Both the position numbers and the translations under genes were made by a program. A stretch of DNA of 64,000 nucleotides from positions 1 through 64,000 of the forward strand of contig NZ_LUVZ01000012.1 of the NCBI RefSeq assembly GCF_001593385.1. Direction: 5' to 3'. Every line of letters begins with the position of its first letter. The first letter of the stretch is position 1. This stretch comes from Chryseobacterium cucumeris (GTDB lineage Bacteria > Bacteroidota > Bacteroidia > Flavobacteriales > Weeksellaceae). Shown piece after piece: positions 25,601 to 34,731 of the stretch. The notes under the pieces are model-generated. The model was not told the DNA's origin, ran no database searches, and saw only the letters and a program-made list of their open reading frames with translations.

Positions 25601-26362
25601 TTAAACTTTATCTTTTATCCAGTTATACAGGATTTCATTGAATTCATCTGGTTTTTCCATCATGGCTGCATGGCCGCATTTATCAATCCAGAATAAGTCC
25701 GAATTAGGAATAAACTTGTGCATATCTTCGGCTACTTCGGGTGGAGTAACATTATCCTGTTTACCCCAGATCAGACAGGTAGGCGTCACAATCTTGGGAA
25801 GATCATTCAGCATATTGTGTTTGATGGCACTTCTTGCCAGCATTACTGTTTTTATTCCTTTCATTCTGTCATTGACAACTGCAAAAACTTCATCCACAAG
25901 ATCTTCTGTTGCTACCTTTGGATCATAGAAAACTTCCTCCGTTTTCTTCCTGATATAAGATCGGTCATTTTTTCTCGGAAAACTGTCTCCGAAAGTTCTT
26001 TCATAAAGCCCGGAACTTCCAGTAAGAACAAGATTCTTAACCAGATCAGGTCTTGCTAAAGTCAATATAAGTCCTACATGACCTCCCATTGAGTTTCCTA
26101 CAATAGAGACCGGCCCCTCAATATGACTTTCTATAAACTTGATAATATATTTTGCAATCGTGGTAAGATTCGTATTGAGTACCGGCAGATCATAGATCGG
26201 CAGCTGAGGAACATATACTTTAAAGCCTCTATCCGAAAAAAAATCTACCATTTTATCGAAATTACTCAAACCACCCATTAACCCGTGCAACAGCACTAAT
26301 GGATGTCCTTCTCCCGCTTCTACATAGGAATATTTCTTTTCTTTTTTTGTACTAAATATCAT
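25601..26362 (-). CDS. Alpha/beta hydrolase
   Basis: A 253-residue alpha/beta hydrolase. The HGLMGG oxyanion segment lies near residue 26-31, the nucleophile Ser 91 is in GNSMGG, an Asp sits in GKQDNVTPP and the catalytic His is in CGHAAMME. Family members are esterases, lipases or C-C hydrolases; the substrate is unknown. A longer frame begins at 26407, but an exact -7 box lies inside that extension, which fixes the ATG at 26362. It is conserved beside engB and mraZ in this class. There is no signal peptide, so it is cytoplasmic. Confidence 0.88.
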   Translation of the reverse strand: MIFSTKKEKKYSYVEAGEGHPLVLLHGLMGGLSNFDKMVDFFSDRGFKVYVPQLPIYDLPVLNTNLTTIAKYIIKFIESHIEGPVSIVGNSMGGHVGLILTLARPDLVKNLVLTGSSGLYERTFGDSFPRKNDRSYIRKKTEEVFYDPKVATEDLVDEVFAVVNDRMKGIKTVMLARSAIKHNMLNDLPKIVTPTCLIWGKQDNVTPPEVAEDMHKFIPNSDLFWIDKCGHAAMMEKPDEFNEILYNWIKDKV

Positions 26363-26384
26363 AAAACGCCTTAATAAAGCCCTG

Positions 26385-26392
26385 CAAAAATA
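26385..26392 (-). promoter_or_regulatory. -7 box of the alpha/beta hydrolase gene
   Basis: TATTTTTG on the minus strand, 22 bases before the ATG at 26362. It decides the start. Confidence 0.65.
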
Positions 26393-26586
26393 CAAATTAA
26401 ACCTCAAAAAAATTTTGATTATCCTAATTTAAGATAAAAATAATATAATATTCTCCTTTTTAACTTTTTTTTTCAAACGCGCTTTATTATGGCCTAAATA
26501 GCACTTTTAACAAGTCTCTTCATATCAGCATTTTACATTATTGAAATTCAATCTTTAATAAAACTTATTAACATTGAGTCAAAAAG

Positions 26587-26611
26587 TGGGAAAAAGTGGG
26601 AAATTTTGGAA
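26587..26611 (+). promoter_or_regulatory. MraZ operator: three direct repeats
   Basis: TGGGA (26587-26591), TGGGA (26597-26601) and TGGAA (26607-26611) are spaced exactly five bases apart. In E. coli, MraZ binds TGGGN direct repeats with five-base spacers ahead of its own gene. Here they sit just upstream of the -7 box, where binding would block the promoter. Confidence 0.8.
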
Positions 26612-26620
26612 ATTATTATA

Positions 26621-26628
26621 TAAATTTG
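26621..26628 (+). promoter_or_regulatory. -7 box of the dcw cluster (mraZ)
   Basis: TAAATTTG fits TAnnTTTG and ends only six bases before the mraZ ATG, implying a leaderless or near-leaderless transcript. Confidence 0.65.
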
Positions 26629-26634
26629 TCCCAA

Positions 26635-27093
26635 ATGAAAAATTTCATTGGGACATATGAGTGTAAAATTGACGACAAAGGCCGCTTAAAAGTTCCTTCA
26701 TCTTTAATCAAACAGATGGAAAACTTCGACGATAAGGCATTTGTAGTCAAAAGATCTGTGTTCCAACCTTGTCTGGAAGTTTATCCTATGAATGCATGGG
26801 ACAAACTGATGGGTAAAATTAATAAACTGAACAGGTTCATAAAAAAGAATGCTGATTTCATACGAATGTTTACGGCAGGAGTAAAAACAGTAGAATTGGA
26901 TAATGCAGGAAGATTACAGATCTCCAAAGACCTGACGGTTTTCGCAAATCTTCAAAAGGATATTGTGATTACCAGTGCAGGAGAACTCTTCGAAATCTGG
27001 GATAAAGATGCCTATGAAAAGGTAATCTCCACTAACGAAGCTGATTTTGCAAGCCTTGCCGAAGATGTGATGGGCTCTTTCGATGAAGAATAA
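26635..27093 (+). CDS. mraZ: Transcriptional regulator MraZ
   Basis: A 152-residue protein with two SpoVT/AbrB-like MraZ repeats. The first has GTYECKIDDKGRLKVPSSL and the second has VELDNAGRLQISKDL. MraZ forms rings and represses its own dcw operon. An in-frame ATG 13 codons upstream is rejected because it would lie between the operator repeats and before the -7 box. The operator directly upstream supports autoregulation. It is the first gene of the division/cell-wall cluster; rsmH follows after 51 bases. Confidence 0.95.
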   Translation: MKNFIGTYECKIDDKGRLKVPSSLIKQMENFDDKAFVVKRSVFQPCLEVYPMNAWDKLMGKINKLNRFIKKNADFIRMFTAGVKTVELDNAGRLQISKDLTVFANLQKDIVITSAGELFEIWDKDAYEKVISTNEADFASLAEDVMGSFDEE

Positions 27094-27144
27094 CTGTTGT
27101 AGGTTATTAATTGATTATATAGTAAATAAAAAACACAATTAAGC

Positions 27145-28038
27145 ATGTATCATAACCCCGTTTTGTTGAAGCAGAGTGTTGATGATTTGGTAACGAATCC
27201 TGACGGAATATATGTGGACTGCACCTTTGGAGGCGGAGGCCATTCAAGAGAAATCTTGAGCAGACTTTCCGACAAAGGGAGATTGTTCAGTTTTGATCAG
27301 GACCTGGATGCACTTAAAAATACAATTGATGATGCCAGGTTTACATTAGTGAATCAGAATTTCAGATTTCTGGAAAACTCATTGCTGATGTATGGAGTTT
27401 CACAGGTGGATGGTGTTTTGGCAGACTTAGGCGTGTCTTCTCACCAGTTTGATGAAGCAGACAGAGGTTTCTCTACAAGAAGCAATGCTCCTTTGGATAT
27501 GAGAATGAATGTAATGCAGAATCTGGATGCCAAAAGAGTGATTAATGAATATGAAGAAAGTGAACTTGCAGATCTTTTCTATCACTATGGAGAATTAAGA
27601 GAAGCAAGAAAGCTGGCGAGAGAAATTGTTCATCACAGAAAAACTAAAAGTATAGATACGACGGAAGATCTGAAAAAATTGTTCAGCTATATTCCGCCTC
27701 ACAAGGTGAATAAATTCTATGCTCAGCTTTTTCAGGCGATAAGAATTGAAGTCAACCAGGAACTTGAAGTGTTGAAAGAAATGCTGGTTCAGGCTTATAA
27801 TGTTTTAAAACCGGAAGGAAGATTAGTCGTTATTTCCTATCACTCTTTAGAAGACCGCTTGGTAAAAAGATTCCTGAAAAACGGAATGTTCGAAGGAGAG
27901 CCGGAAAGAGATATCTACGGAAATTATAAAAAGGCATTCGAATTGATAAAGAGTAAAGCGATCATTCCTGACGATCAGGAAATCGAAGAAAACTCAAGAG
28001 CAAGAAGTGCCAAGATGAGAACGGGAATTAAAGTATAA
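27145..28038 (+). CDS. rsmH: 16S rRNA m4C1402 methyltransferase RsmH
   Basis: A 297-residue RsmH (MraW), which methylates N4 of C1402 in 16S rRNA using S-adenosylmethionine. The N-terminal HNPVLL and the SAM loop VDCTFGGGGHSREIL (24-38) are present, as are ADLGVSSHQFDEADRGFSTR, PLDMRMN and the C-terminal VISYHSLEDRLVKRF. Length and motifs are normal. It occupies its usual second place in the dcw cluster and carries no separate promoter that I can see. Confidence 0.96.
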   Translation: MYHNPVLLKQSVDDLVTNPDGIYVDCTFGGGGHSREILSRLSDKGRLFSFDQDLDALKNTIDDARFTLVNQNFRFLENSLLMYGVSQVDGVLADLGVSSHQFDEADRGFSTRSNAPLDMRMNVMQNLDAKRVINEYEESELADLFYHYGELREARKLAREIVHHRKTKSIDTTEDLKKLFSYIPPHKVNKFYAQLFQAIRIEVNQELEVLKEMLVQAYNVLKPEGRLVVISYHSLEDRLVKRFLKNGMFEGEPERDIYGNYKKAFELIKSKAIIPDDQEIEENSRARSAKMRTGIKV

Positions 28039-28129
28039 ATGTGAATGAGTGAATCGTGAATTATTTAGCAAAATAAAATTGACTATTGACACGAAGTAAA
28101 TTCACTGCGAAGCAAATTGACATCATAAA
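28039..28129. repeat. rsmH-ftsL spacer with GTGAAT microrepeats
   Basis: The spacer starts with GTGAATGAGTGAATCGTGAA and later has GAAGTAAATTCACTGCGAAG. These are short repeats similar in style to those in other dcw spacers. No -7 box. Confidence 0.4.
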
Positions 28130-28495
28130 TTGGCAAAAAGAACAACAAATCGTCCCCAGAAAAGACTCACTTTTATAGACATTATAAAAGGAAACTTTCT
28201 GAATCGTGATGAGATCAAAATACATTACAAGTATTTTCTTCTCTTGTTCGTTCTGATGATGGCCATGATTTATACTAACCATCTCGTCAATAAAAAAATA
28301 AAAATTGTAAACGCCTTAAAGGAAGAAACAGAAGAATACAAATCACGAAACGCTTACGCCCAGAGTAAGCTGATCAAAGTAAAAATGGAATCAGAGCTGG
28401 GGAAAGAGGTTGCCCGGGATTCATTGATGACCCTGGAAAACCACCCTCACAAATTGCTAATAAAACTGGATAGTACAGATGCAAAAGCAAAATGA
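28130..28495 (+). CDS. ftsL: FtsL-like cell division protein
   Basis: A 121-residue bitopic protein in the ftsL position. A basic cytoplasmic N-terminus (~35 residues) is followed by a membrane helix near 37-52 (YFLLLFVLMMAMIYT) and a periplasmic coiled coil (KIVNALKEETEEYKSRNAYAQ). This is the FtsL_2-type layout of Bacteroidota. It should act in the divisome with FtsQ and the PBP. The only start that keeps the basic N-terminus is TTG at 28130, because the next ATG lies inside the helix. Its 3' end overlaps the ftsI start by 17 bases. Confidence 0.8.
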   Translation: MAKRTTNRPQKRLTFIDIIKGNFLNRDEIKIHYKYFLLLFVLMMAMIYTNHLVNKKIKIVNALKEETEEYKSRNAYAQSKLIKVKMESELGKEVARDSLMTLENHPHKLLIKLDSTDAKAK

Positions 28496-30470
28496 ATACG
28501 ACAATAAACGTAAGAAAACGTTACGATGGGGCTACCTCTTTGCAGTGGTAGCTTTGTGCGTGTTTGTCATGTTCTTGGCAAGGATTGTCATCCTTCAGAA
28601 TACCAATGTCCAGGAAATAAAAGATGATTACATTAATAAAAACTATCGTGAGGCCACTTTAAAAGCTGCCCGAGGTAATTTGTTTGCTTCCGATGGTTCT
28701 ATTCTCGCTACAACGGTGATGAGATATGACATCTATCTTGATTTCAAAACAATGAAAGATACGGTGTACTCCAACAATATCGGAGCGCTTACTGATTCTC
28801 TGAGCAAAATGTTCGGAAAACCAAGAAGTGAATTCAGACAGAAGTTTGACGAGCAGAAGAAAAAGAAAAACCAGTACTATACTTTGGTAAAAGGGCTGGA
28901 TTTCGATCAATACGACAGAATCCGAAAGTTTCCAATCTTCAAAAGAGGAAAAAATAAAGGAGGATTTATCGTTGACAGAAACTATAAAAGAGAATTGGCC
29001 ACTTCAGAAATCGGAGCCGGAACCATCGGTATGGACAACGGTGAGCTTAAATCCGGACTGGAAGGTGCTTTCTCAAAATATTTAACCGGAACAGACGGTA
29101 AAAGGCTGGAGCAAAGAATCAATTCTTCCCAATGGAAACCGATCGACTTCTGGAAAGTTCAGGAACCGGTAGACGGAGAAGATGTTTATACGACTTTAGA
29201 CCTTAGAATTCAGGACATTGCGCACTCCGCACTTGAGAAGCAACTGATTAATTTCGAAGCTAAGCACGGAACCGTGATTGTGATGGAAGTGGAAACCGGA
29301 AAAGTACGTGCTCTTGTTAATTTAAGAAGAACAGAAGAAGGAGAATACGAAGACTCTTACAACTACGCGCTGAAAGATAACATCGAGCCCGGATCTACTT
29401 TTAAAACCATTTCGCTTCTGGCAGCAATGGACGATGGATTTATCGATGAAAACACAACGGTAAACGTAGGAAACGGAGTTTGGGTCTATGCAAAACAGAG
29501 AATCTCTGACGGCCACGGAGGAGGAACATACGATATCAGTGATGTGTTGGCGAAGTCCAGTAACGTAGGAACAGCCAAACTGATCACAAAGTATTATGCT
29601 GAAAAGCCTCAGATATTCCTTGACCACCTTAAACGTTGGAAATTATTTGATAAAATGGACATCGAGCTTCCGGGAATCACAAAACCGAAGATCGTGACAC
29701 CACAAAATAAAAGATGGAATGCCGCAACACTGGCTTCCATTTCTTACGGATACTCTTCCAACATCAACCTGCTGCAGCTGACAACCTTCTACAACGGAGT
29801 TGCCAATGGAGGAAAAATGCTTAAGCCTTTATTCATTGATAAAATCATGAAAGACGGAAAAGTGATGTACAGCGCAAAACCTGAAGTAATGGTAAACAAA
29901 ATGGCTTCGGAGAAAGCTATTAAAATGATGACCAGTGCATTAACCAAAGCAGTAGAAAAGGGAACCGGACGAAGCATCTTTACTCCCAACCTGAAAATGG
30001 CAGGAAAAACAGGTACCGCAAGATTCGAATACTGGCTGCCTGGCCCAATGAAATATCGTGCATCGTTTGCAGGATTCTATCCAGCTGATGCTCCAAAATA
30101 TACTTGCTATGTCATGATCAGTGAACCTAATACCGCAAAAGGATTTTATGGAGGTTCCGTTTCAGCGCCGGTGTTTAAGGAAATTGCAGGAAAAACATTC
30201 CTGAAAACGCCTCAGAATATTGAAAAAGAAATGCTTGTAGACAAAAAGGTAAACCTTAGCAAAATGGTGGAGCCTAATGTCAAAGTAGCGGTCAATGATA
30301 AGCAAATGCCTAATGTGGTAGGATTAATTGGGAAAAATGTAATCCCGCAGCTGGAAAACTTAGGCTACCGTGTCGATTATAAAGGAGTAGGAAGAATTAA
30401 AGAACAATTCCCTCTGGAAGGCACCACGATAAGTAAGAACCAGAGAATTTATTTGTCTCTGCAGAATTAA
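28479..30470 (+). CDS. ftsI: Division transpeptidase, class B penicillin-binding protein (FtsI-like) with PASTA domain
   Basis: A 663-residue class B PBP making septal peptidoglycan cross-links. The membrane anchor is at about 16-39, the dimerisation domain at 50-230 (with RGNLFASDG) and the transpeptidase at 255-590. The transpeptidase has nucleophile S306 in STFK, SSN at 360-362 and KTGT at 510-513. A C-terminal PASTA domain (about 608-663, starting MPNVVGL) is present, as usual in Bacteroidota but not in E. coli FtsI. The ATG at 28479 lies inside ftsL. It is also annotated as mrdA/pbpB-type in places, but the dcw position supports a division role. Confidence 0.93.
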   Translation: MQKQNEYDNKRKKTLRWGYLFAVVALCVFVMFLARIVILQNTNVQEIKDDYINKNYREATLKAARGNLFASDGSILATTVMRYDIYLDFKTMKDTVYSNNIGALTDSLSKMFGKPRSEFRQKFDEQKKKKNQYYTLVKGLDFDQYDRIRKFPIFKRGKNKGGFIVDRNYKRELATSEIGAGTIGMDNGELKSGLEGAFSKYLTGTDGKRLEQRINSSQWKPIDFWKVQEPVDGEDVYTTLDLRIQDIAHSALEKQLINFEAKHGTVIVMEVETGKVRALVNLRRTEEGEYEDSYNYALKDNIEPGSTFKTISLLAAMDDGFIDENTTVNVGNGVWVYAKQRISDGHGGGTYDISDVLAKSSNVGTAKLITKYYAEKPQIFLDHLKRWKLFDKMDIELPGITKPKIVTPQNKRWNAATLASISYGYSSNINLLQLTTFYNGVANGGKMLKPLFIDKIMKDGKVMYSAKPEVMVNKMASEKAIKMMTSALTKAVEKGTGRSIFTPNLKMAGKTGTARFEYWLPGPMKYRASFAGFYPADAPKYTCYVMISEPNTAKGFYGGSVSAPVFKEIAGKTFLKTPQNIEKEMLVDKKVNLSKMVEPNVKVAVNDKQMPNVVGLIGKNVIPQLENLGYRVDYKGVGRIKEQFPLEGTTISKNQRIYLSLQN

Positions 30471-30490
30471 AAAACAAGGATTTAAAACAG

Positions 30491-30509
30491 AATAAGGCAA
30501 TGCCTTATT
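30491..30509 (+). repeat. Perfect 19-bp palindrome directly before murE
   Basis: AATAAGGCA and TGCCTTATT are exact complements around one A, ending seven bases before the murE ATG. It could fold near the start codon or be a protein site. Confidence 0.6.
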
Positions 30510-30516
30510 GATAAAG

Positions 30517-31977
30517 ATGATTATAACAGAATTAGTAAACAGAATCCCAGTACTGGAAATCCACGGTGATAATAACCGTGAGGTAACTGAATTGGTGATC
30601 GACAGCAGAAAAGTTACAGAGAACTCTCTTTATATTGCCATGAGAGGAACCGTGGTGGATGGTCATTCATTCATTGCATCTGCTATTGAAAAAGGAGCTG
30701 CCACAATTGTTTGCGAAGAATTCCCTGAAACATTGGTGGAACATGTAACCTATGTTCAGGTAAAAGATTCATCTAAGGCATTAGGTCATCTTGCCTCCAA
30801 CTTCTACGGAAACCCTTCTCAGAAATTAAAACTGATAGGAGTTACAGGAACTAACGGAAAAACATCCGTTTCGACCCTTCTTTTTGATGTCTTTAAAAAC
30901 ATTGGATATCCGGCCGCTTTACTTTCTACTGTTGAAATCAGAATTGGTGAAGAAGTTATTCCGGCAACCCACACCACTCCTGATGTGATTACCATCAACA
31001 GGATCTTGGCGGAAGCGGTAGAAAAAGGATGCGAATTTGCTTTCATGGAAGTAAGCTCACACGGAATTGCCCAAAATAGAATTGAAGGACTACACTTCAA
31101 AATAGCAGGCTTCACCAACCTTACTCATGATCATTTAGATTATCATAAAACGTTCGAAGAATATTTAAAAACAAAGAAAAGATTCTTTGATCAATTAGAA
31201 GATACCGCTATTGCCATCACCAATGTGGATGACAAAAACGGGAATGTCATGCTTCAGAACACCAAGGCTAAAAAGAAGTCTTACGCTTTGAAAACCATGG
31301 CAGACTATCACGGGAAATTATTGGAAGTGGATTTCAACGGAATGCTGTTGAACTTCAACGGAAAAGAGTTCTGGACGACACTGACCGGGAAATTCAATGT
31401 ATATAATTTACTGCTTGTCTTTGGAATTGCTGCTGAACTAGGTTTTGAGCAGGATGAAATTCTTCAGGCTATCAGCAAATTAAAAAGAGTTTCCGGAAGA
31501 TTTGAAACCTTCAAATCCGATGGTGGAATTTTCTTTATCGTAGATTATGCACACACTCCGGATGCTTTGGAAAACATTCTGGACAGCATCAACGATATCA
31601 GAACCAAAAACGAAAGATTAATCACCGTATTCGGTTGCGGAGGAGACAGAGATCACTCCAAAAGACCTGAAATGGGAAATATTGCCACTAAAAAATCAAC
31701 CCTGGCAATCATCACTTCAGACAATCCGAGAACAGAAGATCCTGCGCAGATCATCAAAGAAATTGAAGCAGGCGTTGAACCACAGAACTTCAGCAAATAC
31801 ACTTCAATTCCGGACAGAAAAGAAGCCATAAAAATGGCCATTAAGTTTGCAGAACCTAAAGATATCGTTTTAGTTGCCGGAAAAGGCCACGAAAACTATC
31901 AGGAGATCAATGGTGTGAAACATCATTTTGACGACAAAGAAGTAATTAATGAGCTTTGGAAATTAATGAGCAAATAA
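30517..31977 (+). CDS. murE: UDP-MurNAc-tripeptide synthetase MurE
   Basis: A 486-residue Mur ligase adding the third amino acid to UDP-MurNAc-L-Ala-D-Glu. The ATP loop is GVTGTNGKTS, the HTTPD segment and SSHGI follow, and the C-terminal domain holds DNPRTEDP. The DNPR sequence is the hallmark for meso-diaminopimelate, not lysine. The ATG at 30517 is chosen over a TTG three codons upstream, which would fall in the palindrome. It is cytoplasmic. No murF follows, unlike E. coli. Confidence 0.96.
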   Translation: MIITELVNRIPVLEIHGDNNREVTELVIDSRKVTENSLYIAMRGTVVDGHSFIASAIEKGAATIVCEEFPETLVEHVTYVQVKDSSKALGHLASNFYGNPSQKLKLIGVTGTNGKTSVSTLLFDVFKNIGYPAALLSTVEIRIGEEVIPATHTTPDVITINRILAEAVEKGCEFAFMEVSSHGIAQNRIEGLHFKIAGFTNLTHDHLDYHKTFEEYLKTKKRFFDQLEDTAIAITNVDDKNGNVMLQNTKAKKKSYALKTMADYHGKLLEVDFNGMLLNFNGKEFWTTLTGKFNVYNLLLVFGIAAELGFEQDEILQAISKLKRVSGRFETFKSDGGIFFIVDYAHTPDALENILDSINDIRTKNERLITVFGCGGDRDHSKRPEMGNIATKKSTLAIITSDNPRTEDPAQIIKEIEAGVEPQNFSKYTSIPDRKEAIKMAIKFAEPKDIVLVAGKGHENYQEINGVKHHFDDKEVINELWKLMSK

Positions 31978-32054
31978 ATTACAAATGATAACTGAAAGAA
32001 TAATTGTTCAATCATTAATCAATTATCAATGATCATTTATTAACAATTGAAACT
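31978..32054. repeat. murE-mraY spacer of degenerate ATCAAT/ATTGAT repeats
   Basis: The spacer is made of short inverted pieces such as TCATTAATCAATTATCAATGA parts and AATTGTTC. There is no gene and no -7 box. Confidence 0.4.
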
Positions 32055-33296
32055 ATGCTATACTATCTATACGAATATCTAACCAACCATGGAATTCACG
32101 TTCCGGGATTAGGATTGTTGAAATACATTTCCTTCCGTGCCGGAATGGCTGTACTATTCTCATTGATTATTGCTCTTGTCTACGGAAAAAGAGTAATCAA
32201 TTACTTGAGAACAAAACAAATGGGAGAATTGGTGCGTGATCTGGGATTGGATGGGCAGAAACAAAAAGAAGGAACTCCTACCATGGGAGGGCTTATCATT
32301 ATTTTGGCAACCATCATTCCTGTATTGCTGTTTACAAGAATCACCAATGTGTACATTGTGCTGCTGTTGGTTTCTATGTTCTGGATGGGTGCTATTGGTT
32401 TCCTTGATGATTACCTAAAGAAGATTAAAAAAAATAAAGACGGTTTAAGTGGTAAATTCAAAATTGTAGGACAGGTCGGATTAGGGCTAATTGTCGGAAT
32501 TACAATGTATTTCCACCCGGATATTACCGTTAAAAGAAAATATGCAGATGCTAAAGTAGTGAACAGGAACAATGTAGAGCAAAACTTTATGCCTACAGAA
32601 AAAATTACCGTTTCCACTGTTCCTTTTGCAAAAAATAATGAATTCGATTATAGTGGAATTTTGTTTTGGATGAATGATAAAGATGCCCATGAGTGGGCAT
32701 GGATTGTCTTTATTCCCATTGTAATCTTCATTGTAACAGCCGTTTCCAATGGAGCCAACATCACCGACGGAATTGATGGTCTTGCAGCAGGAACAAGTGC
32801 TATTATACTGCTCACGCTGGCTCTTTTCGCGTACCTTTCCGGAAACATCATCTTTGCAGACTATCTCAATATCATGTTCCTTCCCAACATGGGGGAAACC
32901 ACCATTTTTGCAGTCGCAATGGTAGGTGCTGTAATTGGATTCTTCTGGTACAACACTTATCCTGCGCAGGTTTTCATGGGAGATACCGGAAGCTTAATGC
33001 TGGGAGGTGTAATTGCTGTTTTAGCCATTATTTTAAGAAAAGAATTGTTGATTCCCGTATTATGCGGAATCTTCTTAATTGAAAACCTCTCTGTAATGCT
33101 TCAGGTAGTTGTTTTCAAATACAGAAAAAGAAAATATGGGCTGGAATACGCTCAAAACAACAGACTCTTCAAAATGTCACCATTACATCATCATTATCAG
33201 AAAGAAGGTTTCCACGAGAGTAAAATCGTGAACCGAATGATTATCATCGGAGTAATATTGGCCATTGTATGTCTGATCACATTAAAAATGAGATAA
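32055..33296 (+). CDS. mraY: Phospho-MurNAc-pentapeptide translocase MraY
   Basis: A 413-residue polytopic membrane enzyme that makes lipid I from UDP-MurNAc-pentapeptide and undecaprenyl phosphate. About ten helices are visible. The catalytic aspartates lie in GFLDDYLKK and [17 protein letters not shown], and [10 protein letters not shown] and the HHHYQKEG loop are conserved. It is longer than the E. coli protein (~360) because of a soluble insertion around residues 155-215 ([19 protein letters not shown] region), typical of Bacteroidota. It lies between murE and murD as usual. Confidence 0.96.
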   Translation: MLYYLYEYLTNHGIHVPGLGLLKYISFRAGMAVLFSLIIALVYGKRVINYLRTKQMGELVRDLGLDGQKQKEGTPTMGGLIIILATIIPVLLFTRITNVYIVLLLVSMFWMGAIGFLDDYLKKIKKNKDGLSGKFKIVGQVGLGLIVGITMYFHPDITVKRKYADAKVVNRNNVEQNFMPTEKITVSTVPFAKNNEFDYSGILFWMNDKDAHEWAWIVFIPIVIFIVTAVSNGANITDGIDGLAAGTSAIILLTLALFAYLSGNIIFADYLNIMFLPNMGETTIFAVAMVGAVIGFFWYNTYPAQVFMGDTGSLMLGGVIAVLAIILRKELLIPVLCGIFLIENLSVMLQVVVFKYRKRKYGLEYAQNNRLFKMSPLHHHYQKEGFHESKIVNRMIIIGVILAIVCLITLKMR

Positions 33297-33302
33297 AAAT
33301 AA

Positions 33303-33355
33303 AAGCTGTAAGCAATAAGCATAAAGCTTAAAGCCTATAGCATAAAGCTTTTATA
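33303..33355 (+). repeat. mraY-murD spacer of AAGC microrepeats
   Basis: Repeats AAGCATAAAGCTTAAAGC with inverted copies. It shares TAAGCATAAAGC with the spacer before secA. Confidence 0.45.
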
Positions 33356-33357
33356 AT

Positions 33358-34695
33358 ATGAAAATAGTTGTTTTAGGAGGTGGAGAAAGCGGATGCGGAG
33401 CTGCTTATCTGGCTAAAAAGAAAGGTCTGGAAGTATTTCTTTCAGATAAAGGAGCCATTAAGGATAACTATAAGCAGTTTCTTACCGAAAATGAAATTGA
33501 ATTTGAAGAAGGAAACCACGATGAAGAAAGGATTTTAAATGCTGACTGGATCGTAAAAAGCCCGGGAATTCCGAAAAAGGCTGATATCATCAATAAAATT
33601 CATGAAAAAGGAATCAGACTTTCCTCTGAAATTGAATTTGCTTCAGAATTTACAGATGCAAAGATCATTGCCATTACCGGAAGCAACGGAAAAACAACCA
33701 CAACTTCACTGATCTACTACATCCTGAAAAATGACGGATTGAATGTAGGTTTAGGAGGAAATATCGGATACAGCTTTGCCAAGCAGGTAGCAGATGAAAA
33801 CCATGAATATTATGTATTGGAAGTAAGCTCTTTCCAGCTGGATGATATTCAGAATTTCAGACCTTATATTTCTTTATTGTTGAATCTGTCTCAGGATCAC
33901 CTGGATCAGTACAACTACAATTATGAAGAATATGCATTGGCCAAATTCCGAATCACAGAAAACCAGGAGAATGATAACTTCTTCATCTACAACAAGGATG
34001 ATGAAATGAGTAAAAATCTTCTTGAAAAGCTTGAAATAAAGGCGAAAATGATTCCTTTTTCAACCAAAGAGAAATTAACGGAAGGAGGTTTTGTGAATGA
34101 TGATGAAATTGTGGTAAAAATGAAAGACGAATTCGCAATGAAAGTTGATGAATTGTCTCTGCTGGGAAATCACAATGTAGCCAACAGCCTGGCAGCATCT
34201 ATTGCCGGTAAAATATTAAAAATCAACAATGAAAGCATCAGACATTCATTGATCACCTTCCAGGCCGTAGAGCACAGATTAGAGTTCGTTACTGAAATTG
34301 ATAACGTAAAATACATCAACGACAGTAAAGCAACCAATGTAAATGCTACTTACTATGCCTTAGAAAGCATGAAAACGCCAACCGTATGGATTGTTGGCGG
34401 TTTAGATAAAGGAAATGACTATACCGAAATTGAAGATTTAGTCAAAAGAAAAGTAAAGGCAATTGTTTGTCTTGGAGTAGATAACAAGAAGATCATCGAT
34501 TTCTTTAAAGATAAAAAAGAGCTTATTTATGATACTTCAAGTATGGAAGAAGCCGTGAAAATTTCAAAATCACTGGCTAAAAAAGGCGACACGGTCTTAT
34601 TATCTCCATGCTGCGCAAGCTTTGACTTGTTCAAAAGCTATGAAGACAGAGGACGCCAGTTTAAAGAACAGGTATTAAATGCCAATGGCCATTAG
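33358..34695 (+). CDS. murD: UDP-MurNAc-L-alanine:D-glutamate ligase MurD
   Basis: A 445-residue Mur ligase adding D-glutamate. It starts with the UDP-binding VVLGGGESGCGAA, has the ATP loop GSNGKTTTTSLI near residue 113, LLNLSQDHLDQY, the HRLE segment and the C-terminal LLSPCCASFDLFKSYEDRG. Length is normal. The stop codon falls inside a 7-bp tandem repeat, so the last residues (ANGH) are encoded partly by repeat sequence. It sits in the usual place before ftsW. Confidence 0.96.
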   Translation: MKIVVLGGGESGCGAAYLAKKKGLEVFLSDKGAIKDNYKQFLTENEIEFEEGNHDEERILNADWIVKSPGIPKKADIINKIHEKGIRLSSEIEFASEFTDAKIIAITGSNGKTTTTSLIYYILKNDGLNVGLGGNIGYSFAKQVADENHEYYVLEVSSFQLDDIQNFRPYISLLLNLSQDHLDQYNYNYEEYALAKFRITENQENDNFFIYNKDDEMSKNLLEKLEIKAKMIPFSTKEKLTEGGFVNDDEIVVKMKDEFAMKVDELSLLGNHNVANSLAASIAGKILKINNESIRHSLITFQAVEHRLEFVTEIDNVKYINDSKATNVNATYYALESMKTPTVWIVGGLDKGNDYTEIEDLVKRKVKAIVCLGVDNKKIIDFFKDKKELIYDTSSMEEAVKISKSLAKKGDTVLLSPCCASFDLFKSYEDRGRQFKEQVLNANGH

Positions 34696-34722
34696 CCATT
34701 AGCCAATAGCCAATAGCCAATA
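34688..34722 (+). repeat. Five 7-bp tandem repeats GCCAWTA across the murD stop
   Basis: Two GCCATTA followed by three GCCAATA units run from 34688 to 34722. The first unit supplies the murD stop codon. Copy-number change would alter only the murD-ftsW spacing. Confidence 0.75.
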
Positions 34723-34731
34723 GCATTAAAT

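Noticed and set aside
30471..32054. A missing murF, murB or ddl hidden in the dcw cluster
   Set aside because: All spacers are too short to hold these genes, and the Mur ligases present are clearly MurE, MurD and MurC.
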